A stretch of DNA of 64,000 nt, taken from assembly GCA_037954235.1 (NCBI GenBank), contig JBBMOA010000012.1, positions 13,741,144-13,805,143 of the forward strand, written 5' to 3'. Positions 50,501 through 61,391 of this stretch are shown piece by piece. The stretch comes from Aulostomus chinensis (taxonomy: Eukaryota > Chordata > Actinopteri > Syngnathiformes > Aulostomidae). The translations under genes and the position numbers were made by a program. The notes under the pieces were generated by a model. It saw only the letters and a program-made list of their open reading frames with translations, did not search any database and was not told the origin of the DNA. Every line of letters begins with the position of its first letter. The first letter of the stretch is position 1.

Positions 50501-53500
50501 ATATTGACCGGTTAATGACCCAAAGATTCATCAGGTAGGGGTTGACAGCGAAGCTCATGGACACAACTCAGAATGTCAGTGAGTACAAGTGAGTGCTCTT
50601 AAAAGACATCTGAGGCAACCAAAAACTGCTTTGTAAGTTACAGACAGCAACAACAATAACAACAGCACCCCGTTGCTCTGTTGGAGTCTAATACCATGAA
50701 CAAGGATGAGCAGGGGAATTATCTCTAATAACCAGGCTTCACAACTGTGCACGAGAAGGTGACACACACACACTGCTGCAAGTGAGAGTTCTTCAAACAA
50801 TCTCAAAATCCAAACAAACATGAAATAGGAAACCACAGTTCTAGAAGCTAATAAACACAGTGACTAACAAGGTTGGACACATACATCCGTACAGCACAAT
50901 GATGCCCAGCTTCCCTGTTTTATCTCAGATCCATAATTCTGTATGATAAACAGATTTAGCCTCCTTGCGTTCAATGGAAGAACATGCATTTCTTTTCAGA
51001 ATGACAGAAAACGACACCTGATAAGCCAGAGGCGAGAGGGTACGTTGTCTGGTTTTTGCCCCCTGGTTGTGTGGAAGATCCACACAGACCACAGCAGAGA
51101 AAGAAAGAGCCTGTTAGCTTGTTTTAGCTAGCACACTGTCCGCAGTTTCTGTAAAATCCACAGCAACAGCTCAAGATTTTCAATATAATCAAGATAAATA
51201 ATGGCCAAAATAAAAGTTTAAATGTAAAAATCCAATAGGCGTTAATGGACTTGTTTGACTCGTAAAATTTTCCAAGAACTATGGGAAAATTCGCTGTAAT
51301 TTAACACAGATTTGGGCTATACACTGGAAAAATAGAGTGATAAAAAAATCTAATTTTTTTATCTCACCAACTGCTTGATTTTTGAGGGTGAGGTTGAAAG
51401 GGAGAAGTTGCTCGCAGCTTCAGGAAATAAAACAAATTTTTGATTTTAACAAAAAAAAAAAACAGAAACTTCTATCCGTTTTTCTGGTAGGAAATTTCCC
51501 AAGAGGTAGTTTGCATGAACAATATATATAAAGAACCGTGATTTCTAACACACGCTATTAAAAAGCACAGCATAGTTAGAAAAGTAGTGCAAGTTACATG
51601 ATCGTGTAGATATTATTGAATTGGTTTTCTATAAAACTCCAAAATGCTGTGTTTTTTGTTTGCAAATGGACATTTCAATAATACATTTTGAAATATATTG
51701 TTCAGACAAGTGATTCTTTCACTCAAAGTTCATAGTCAACGAGTGAGTTATAAAGTGATTCTCATCTATAAAAATACAGACTTCAAATCGAACAACTTCT
51801 CTTCCCTCTCTCTGTGTCATGCTCGTGAACTTGTCCTTCCTCAAAGTTCGCTCTAGCCATGGATTGTCATGTTGACTGCTTGTTAAGCCATTTAACAAAT
51901 CAGCTGTTAGGGGAGTGATGGTAAATCCAGTTCAACAAGGCAATGTATGTCTGTGTAGGTCTAAACAGCAGAAGTGGGCAGAGCAGGCAGGCTAGTCCAG
52001 GGTTACAACTGCTAAACCAGAGAAAGGATTATATACAAAGCTTTATTGTACCTCTCAGTCCTTTCTAATGTTGAAAAAGTTAGAAGAAACAAAAAAGGGA
52101 ACCACTTTTCTGGAGAGACTTGTCTTAAACCTGGTCAAAAGGCTTCATATCTCAGGTGTGAGTCAAATTGCCATCAGGCTACAGTGTTTGTTACCATGAG
52201 ACCTGATGAAGACACAAGAGTCCCGCCTTCACAGAGTGAGAGAGGAGGTGGACGGGACAGCCAGATTGGGAGATGAGTCAAAAGGGGTGTCTCTGCACCC
52301 GTTGAGTTAGTGAAAACCATAGTACCTTTGTGCTTGTCCCGTTTATGCCTTAGTGCCTGAAGGGGTCTTATTCTGGCTAGGGCCTGCTCACGCTGGTTCA
52401 TAAAAATGGGACCGGGAAAAACAAGGGGGCCTGGGGGAGAAAGAAACTTTCACATGCATGCACAATGCTCACAAATGGGAAAGAACACAGGATAATACAG
52501 CACCACAACAATACACACTCACTGAGAAATTATAAAGACAGAAGCATGGGAGAAGTCACCAAGGCACAACACCCAAGCTCACACAGCACCTCAGTGTTAC
52601 TGATGAGCCCCACACTCCACATCTCCCCTGGGCCTAAAATATAATCTTGAGAGCCACAAAGGAAAAGCTCTTCTCACTCGGTCAATTCCTACCTCGTCCC
52701 TCCTCCAGCCTGTGTCGGCGATTGATCCTCTGTCGTTTCTCCTCCTGACGGATCTGAATGTGCTCCTCAATGTTCACTCCTGGAGGGGGAGGGACAGGCA
52801 CAGCTGATAACACAAAAGGCCCCAGGTACAGGCAGGCCAGACAGGATGCAGCAGCAGGACGAGGGAAAGATGGAGCAGAGCAGAACAAAACAAGACACAC
52901 ATCAATGAGGGATGGGGAGATGTGATGGAGAAGCAATGACTCGCATGACACGAGAGCAAAATAAAGGATGAGCTGAAACACTACAGTCAAGCAAATGCAA
53001 CAGACAGTGTGACATGTGAGCGTAGGCAGCGCGCTGGCAGAGCTCAGAACAATTCAACTGTATATCATATTTTATCATATCCAAATAGATGCATGAGATT
53101 TTAATTACTTGTTTGTATTTAGGAGCAAAATGTAATCTGATACAAGTGAAGATACAGGCAACATGGACATGTCTGAATGACAGGACAAAATGGGGGGTGG
53201 GGGTGGGGGGTTTGGGGGGGGGGGTGAAGATACCTAGCAGCAGGTCCAGTGGAATCATCTCCTTCACAGCATCAAAGATGCCTCTCTGTCTGGCCTCCTG
53301 ACCATCCAGTTCCCGGGCACAAGCCTTGCAGCAGCCACACGCTGAGCAGCCGGACTCCCCAGAGCCACAGCCACAGACACTAGTGGATAGAGACAATTAC
53401 AGATCGTGTTGATCTGAGAAGAACCATAAATCGTGCACTGTAGTTTACAGTTTAGACCCACTAGGAGTGGGAACAATGACAAAAGAGGTTTGAGAATGTC

Positions 53501-56500
53501 ACAGAATGTGTGGGATTATGATACGACCATTGCAGACGAGGAATTGGATTCAGACATCATTTTCATTAAGGTTGGTGTGTGTCACAGTTTTATTGATGCT
53601 ACCTTTATCAGATTGTCTTCTCACTCAATGAAACAGTTTCATATTTGCTGCTATAACTTGCTAGTCGCTAAATAAACAACTCATACAGCCACTGTAGTAG
53701 CTTTTGTGCTGAATTATATTGTAAAGATCATTAAAAAACCTTGGTTTTTTTCAAATGTTCTGTACAGATAAACTTGACCTGGGCCTACTGTGGAAAACTC
53801 TATCATGAGGTGGCTACTGTGACACGTGGTCAAAATCATCCCACTGAAAATACTCTGGAGCATGTTGACTCCTGCTGTAACAGTAGGGCTAGAACAGCCA
53901 TACTTCTGCAGCACCAACTGAATTGCTTTATAAGTAGAGTAATGAGTAGAGTAACAGAGTAATACCGTTCAGTAAGCTGGTCTATATTTTCATGTCCTGA
54001 AACAGTTTTCAGAGAATGAAAAAGAGTTGAAAACTAAAACCGTAGACTTCTATTTTAATGTGTAGGGTAATTTTTTTATTTATTCATTTTGATTTTAATG
54101 GTATCAAATGATAGAGTCCCGTGGTAACTCCTCTGGTGTCTAAATCAAGGTAGCAGTATCAAAAACCTTTGAATGATATCCAGCTCATGTTCAGTGGTAG
54201 TAAGATGCACCGGTCTAGTTCTTTTTGGACATTTTATGGAGAAATGTGACACGTTATACCTTTAAAAGAAAAGCCCCTCTGATGATGAAATTCTGTGGTA
54301 CTATATTATCAATAAGCTGAACAAAACTGTAATGTGTCCTGAGCCCTTTCCATGGTGTGTGTTCTTACCCCCCTGGTACTCTGTCTGGCCGTCCACTGCT
54401 GACACAGCTGGCACCATAGCCGGTGCAGTCTCCACACACCGTGCACACCATGCACTGGTCAAGCTTCCATTTGTGCATGCCCGGCTGACACATCATGCTC
54501 TTCTCTTCCTTCTCCTCCAGCTCATCCTCCAGGTCTTCATCCATGGCTGTGGCCATGCTCTCCACACCAAACGCTGCAACAAGAGAATGTATTTACAACA
54601 AAGCCCATGAAGATTCAAGACACAGTGTAATGTTGCGTGTGTGTGTTTCTTTCTCTGCTTTTGTGTGTTCCCCCACCTTTCCCTGCCTGGCTCATCGCTC
54701 CAGTGTCTCTGCCACACTGGCCCTTATTATTGACTCCAAAAGTCCACACTTCTCCATTCTTGGTCAAAACACACGTGTGAGCTTTTCCCATTGCAACCTG
54801 AGTTACAAAGTGCCCTTTCAGGTCTGTCACCTGACCTGTGGGATGAGGACAAAAAAATGAATCATATTCTTAAAGGAGTATTTTTATCTTTCTTCACGAA
54901 AACAATCACTGAAATTTAATGAATTTTCACAGGAAAAAGGATGAACTTTGGAACTTACAAGTGCTGTCACTGTAAATGGCGTCTTTTCCAAACATGTAGA
55001 GCTCCCCATCCTTAGTGACAATGCTGCTGCTGCCATTGTTGCATGCTGTGTACACGGCTGTCTTGGTCTCTAATTTGATCATCTTCTTAGGCTTGTAAGG
55101 TTTGGGCTGTCTGCGGCTTTTAGCTGCAGGGAAAAAGACATGAGAGCTTTAGCACTCAGCCACCTTTTCTTTTGTCAGAATCTTTTTAGTGGCATATATG
55201 AATATTTCTGTTGGTTTCAATTTCGCCTTACTGGACTCTCCGTCCTCTCCTTTGCTGGCGGAACCTGTGAAGAACACGCTACCATCTTCAGCTACTAGTA
55301 GCGCGTGAGAGCCGTCATGGCCAACTGAGAACTGAAGGATCTTGGGGGACTTCGTGATGGGCAATTCCACCCACTTGCCTGCGGACGGGCCTCCTTGCTT
55401 TATACCCAAGCTTTGATACTTTCCTGTGTAGTAGATCTGACATAGAAAGAAAAAGGAAAGCCATGGTAAATCAACATAAAAGATCAGGAATGGGGACGAA
55501 ATATCATCCTCCCACTATACAGGAGTGAAGACGGCATGGTGTCGCATGAGCTGGGATTATATTTTTCACCATGTATTTTTTTTGTCCTGAGCCTCTCTGG
55601 TGTTTTTCTTGAAGTGCTGCTATATATCCAATGGGTTTGTTGTTCATCTTATTACTACAATAGGCTGTTTGTACAGAGGCTCCTGCTGCCGTAGGTGAAA
55701 TAATTTGTTTTGGACTTTACATAATCCACTTCATGATGGAACTTTATAAATGTCTTGAATGTGAACAGTAGCTTATAAAACTTTGACTTTTGTCATTAAT
55801 ATCATATGCCTGGCCCAGCTGATGAGTGAACTTTACACCAGGATACAGGTTAGCTGCTGCTACTTTATCCCATCCAGCTGGTCTAGGTTAGCGTAATCTG
55901 TAGATAAGGTGTGCTGAAAGATTAGGCCTCTACACAGTGACAGAAATAATCAAGTAGCCACTGCTTTCTAATGCTATCTAGGAAAGATCCACACACTCTG
56001 CAGATACACACACACACAGCCACACCCTCCACACACCCAAACCAAATACATAGCTTACATTCCCATTTTACAGAGACAGTTTGACGAAAAAAATGTCAAA
56101 TACAATGCACAATGCGGTGACGCTGTAAGCCTTGCAGGGTGAATCACTGCCAGCTAATTCATCTACATCGGAATGACATATGACAAGTACAAATCAAACA
56201 TGATGAATGATACAAAGTCAATATAGCATGACTGTATACGCTGGTAGTGGATCACAGGATAATGTGACAGTGCCTAACTACACACAGATGTAATCTCCTA
56301 AAGGGACATTACACAGTGGGCTTTGTGTGATTTTTGTGTGACTTAGATGGGACAAACTGTCCAAAATTTGAGCTTTTTACTGAGTGACATAGTTCCTATT
56401 GTGTGGCCTCATACAACAGCTCATAAGGAAAACACCAGACAAGACATATGCTTTCTCACCTTTCCAGAGGCAGTTTTCATCAGAGCAAACTCCCTGCCTG

Positions 56501-57959
56501 CTCCAAGCAATGCTGCCTCTTCATCAAAGCCAGTGCCTGAAACATAAACGTTCTATTTTAGAGTCTGAAACACACAAACAAGAAGTGGTGAGAAAGACCT
56601 ATTATCTGTGAACTTACTGTGACTTATCTACAACCTTGCAGTAAGGAGACAAGCTGTATATGTCTCATAGATGGATTTTGAAATACTCACTGATGATGTG
56701 TAGATCCTTCTCGAGGTCAAAGAGAGAGATTCCGCAGGCGTGCAGACATTTCCTTGCCAGCTTCAGCTGCAGTTCCTGCTGCAGGGCCGGGTCTGAGCTC
56801 ATAGTATAGATCCGCACCACAAAACCATCCTGCGGGAGTCAGGACCGACGGAGGGAATGAGGTTCAGTTCCATAACAAAATATCGGCAATAAAACACAGC
56901 ATTTAGTACTAAACCCATCCTGGCTTTACCTGATGACAATCAAAATTAATTATGCTAACCAAGGAACAATGAAACATTATGAGAAAGGAGATTGTTCCCT
57001 TAAGATGAGAACATAGATACCACTTTGTTGTCTGTATGTACAATTCAGTGTATCATTTCAGCACACACCTTTAAAAGACTATCCTGGGCTTGGTAGCTAG
57101 GTGTACAAATGCTTGCTGGGTGTTCTCTAATACAGTCAACAGAGGTTGCAAAGTTTGTGACTGTTGTTTCCTTGTTGGTTTATTCCCATATGAATAATTG
57201 GAGGGGGTTGATATAGGCCATTAGCATATTGCTAACGCTGCAGACTCTACATCTCCCTCAAACACATTTAAGGTGATACAGAGAAGTTATTACCAGTAGC
57301 TTCCTCATCCTACACATTTCTAATACCAAGCAAAAGCATAGTCAAGAACAATATACAAAATTCAGATCCAAGTTAAGGCCTAAAATTCTGATGATCAAAT
57401 TCAAGATTTTTAAAGACCCTGTAGGACCCCTGAATAAATGACTTTGGGACACACACTAGTCATGGTACTTTCCACATGCACATCTACACATTCAAAACTT
57501 AAACAAGAAAGAGATGAATACAAGCTGCATGTCAGATTAACGGATAGATTATAACCTTGTGTTGGGATAAAACTATCAAGGATGTTTATGTCAATCTGTT
57601 GCCGGTGGGGTTTTGGCTGAATGCAGAGAGCACACCCCATGCTGTCACAAATGCAACTAAGTCACACTAGGGAATCTGACTGAAAGGTATAATCTAGAGG
57701 AAGCTACGGCAGAAAGAGAGGAAGACAGCAGGGGAATTTAAAAAAAAAAAAGAAATGAAGCGTAGCATGGGGCTGCTCTGGTTCCCACTGTGTGGTAATG
57801 CTTTAATTACTGCAGAACAGAGCACACGTCCCTCTCTCGTATTGTTAGACGAAGTCCATTTTATTCTGTCCAATACAGGACAGTTCTCCCTACATGTTAG
57901 CCCCTTCCTCTGAGAAGTCTTTTTACTTTGTGTTTTACCTATAGCATCTTCTTCCCAGC

Positions 57960-58002
<43 letters not shown>

Positions 58003-61000
58003 TTGAGGTTTTCCTGTGTGGTGATGACAGCCTGCAAGCTAGAGGAACACAGCCATACCCAGCCCACTTGATCTGGCAAGAAACGACTATCAGGAAGGAA
58101 AACTAGCGGCAAGAGGAGATATAAGCTTTTCACAATGTCCCCTCCCCCCACTCACGTTAAGCACTGCTTATGCAGATAACTACCAGTGAGCTTAAGCTCT
58201 TGGGAGAAAAACTCACATGTAATGCCACTCCCTTCATTGACAGACACAACCCAAATCATTTTTAAAAAGTTTTGTCAGTTGCATGTCAGATAAGGGTAAG
58301 AGAAAGTTTCGTATTGGTGTTTATCAACAAGTGATGACCAGGAAGGGGACCACCAGAACCCTCTGTGAGATAGTCCAGGGCAACCAAGTGCTCAAAATCC
58401 CTGTCAATAGCCCTGGCAGTCTCCCTGTCAATCATGCTCCTAACCTGCCCCCATCACTGAGACACGCCCCCTTCTTAGTCACCTGCTCCTGATGACATTA
58501 TTAACTGCAGTGTGCTCCCTCAGTTTGTAGCTGCTCTCACCAAACTGAGTGAATCTGCTATGTTTTCTGATCATAAACCAGCAATCACACTCAGCAATAA
58601 AAAGGGCAAATTGGCATTCATCAACTAGTTTACTGGATTTTGGATTTTGGATCTGGACCTGAATTATTTGTGTTTTTATGGACACACCATTCTGGTAGCA
58701 CAATGCCTACACCAGCCCTAATTACCCAAAACTTTTACACCAAGCAAGTGCCAAAATTTGGAATTTGAATAAGAGTTATTTTCTGCCATCAATTACGCAA
58801 GTCAAGGAACTCTTTGGCACACTGGGGACTCCCTCCTAGGATGATGGGGATGTGTGGGTTGGTGTGAGGCCTGTTTAGGTAATAAAGAGGAACAAAAACA
58901 CTTACATCTTTGCAGGCTGCTATCTGGTTGATGTACTCTCCGTCTGTGAAGAGTATGTTCTGTCCGTCCGAGTGTTGACCTACAAGGACAGGCAATGGGA
59001 CCGTGAATATTCACTTCTTATTGCAGTATTGAGGACTTTACTCCCATGAGGCATTTATAAAAAGGGCACCTGGCATGGTGACGGTCCCTTCATGCTCCAG
59101 CGTTTCAGGGTTGATCTTGACGGCTGACATACTGAGGTTACTTGTGTCCCGATACAACAAGTAGCCCTGAGGAGACAAGACAAACACTGCTGCTGATCTA
59201 CAGTCACAGAGGTATATCCTTCAGCCCTTTGTCCACTAAAGTGTTGTTTTCCAGCTGAAAGCACACAGCCGGGAGGGTCTGAGAGTGCTTTGGAGGTGCA
59301 GTGTTTGGTTATGTGTTTGTGTTGGTCGTCCTTGCTCTGTGGGAAATAAACACTGAACTAAGAGGGAGAGAAGACAGACCTGCTGGTGTGTGCGAGATTT
59401 TTTTTTTGGCGAGTACAATCATCGGGTTGGAGCACTACGCCCGTGCTCATACATGTAGGATGTGATGGTTCATTTTTGAGGCATTTGCCCCGTCACTCCT
59501 CAACTGTGACAACTTTGGAAAAAGTGACAGTGACAACAGCTCCTTTTACCCCAAGTTATACATTCTTCTGTTCGCCACCAGAAAATAGCACCGCAGAAAA
59601 TATTCAGTGCCTTGTCAAGCTGATGCCGTTTGTGTCATCGTGTAAAAACATAGCGCTCCCATTGGAATCAATTAAACCGATAAACCTGCCGGAGGAAGAA
59701 ACTACTTTTGGACAGGAGTCCTTCACATTCACAGCACTACCAATGAGTGCACTGTACTGGAAGGTCATTGTTAATTTTTTGTCACTTTTCAATTCACGCA
59801 CATAGGAACAGCACTTATGTAGCTATCGAACCAAATCCAAACAAAACCAGCGCAGCACAGAAACAATAACAAACAACAAAACAAACATAATTAATGTCAC
59901 ATGGAGGTGAACTCTTTACCTGAGCGAAGCCCAGCCACGATCTCAGCTTTCGATTCCTTATACGAGACGTGGAGTTGTAAACATGGCCCTGTGAGGTAGT
60001 GATCAAGAAAACACACAACGACACACTGATGAGCTTGAAAACAGACATTTTCAAGATAACTGTACATTTTCTCATCTCATCAAAAAACAGAAAGTTTACA
60101 GTGAGAAATCATTACCAGTGGAGGTACACTGTTGTCTCACACATCTGCTTTACGTACCCTGACAGTGCCGCTGTATCCAGAACCAACTTTGTACAGTCCA
60201 TCCTTGCAGAGCAAGTAGAGGAAGGAGCCATCGGTCTGTAGGAGACAACGCTCGTCATCGTCTATGACCACCCCTTTTAGGACCCATTTGCTCATCAGGG
60301 CAGCCCGTTTGATGCCGTTCCCAAACCAATCCTGGATTTGAATCTTTCCAACCAGGACAGCTTGGACACTCCTCTGCAGAGCATTCAGAATGGTGGGCAC
60401 CTGAGGAGATGAAGGAGGACAAGTGTGAAGGAGAAGACACACGAGGCAGCTGGTAGCTAGGGGTTGACCATCACGGGTTTTTCCATTGCTGATGCAGATA
60501 TTTAGAGATCAGATGGCTGATGGCTAATACATGACGCTTTATGCCTTTCTTTGTCACATCTGATAAAATACAAAGATGGAACAATAACAGATTATACACA
60601 AAATGTTGAACACTAACAGCAGTGCAGTGATTCATTTTAAACAAAAGATATAATGTAGGATTTGATGGTTGATGTTGGTGTATTTGTCCCGCTGTGACTG
60701 GATGATGGTGTGAAGAGTGACAGTGATGAGTGCAGAGTTTTAACCAAAGCTGAACAGTTTTTTTTTTTTTTTAACTTTCAGTGATCAGGAAAAAAACAAA
60801 ATCAAGAATCATCACACTAGCGTATTGTAAAACAATCGAAAAGATACAGACTCAGGAAACAACGGTGGAAAAAGACCCTTAGTTTGCCTGAAGAATGGTG
60901 TGAAATTGGGCTGCCCACAGACACAACTGCTTCTTAATCTGCCTCATAAACCCTGGCCTCATAAAAAACATCTGATTATCGGTGGACCTCTCCTGGTGAG

Positions 61001-61078
61001 CTTTAGAATTGTAAACTGGACTGTGGTTATACCTGTATTTTCTCATTCACTCCAAATGCATGTGAACACACCTTATTG

Positions 61079-61143
<65 letters not shown>

Positions 61144-61339
61144 CCAGTCAGCCTGACTAACACTGTGATGACTCAAAGTCTCGTAGATGCATAAAAGATG
61201 AGGAACCAGGAGAAAACCACAGGCTCTTCATCTGTGCCTATAAAATTTGTCTAGTAGACACTTTATATCTTCATGCAGGTGAAGGAGACCAGTGTCTATA
61301 GATACCTATTTAATTGTGATAGAGGCTTTAATATAAAGC

Positions 61340-61391
<52 letters not shown>

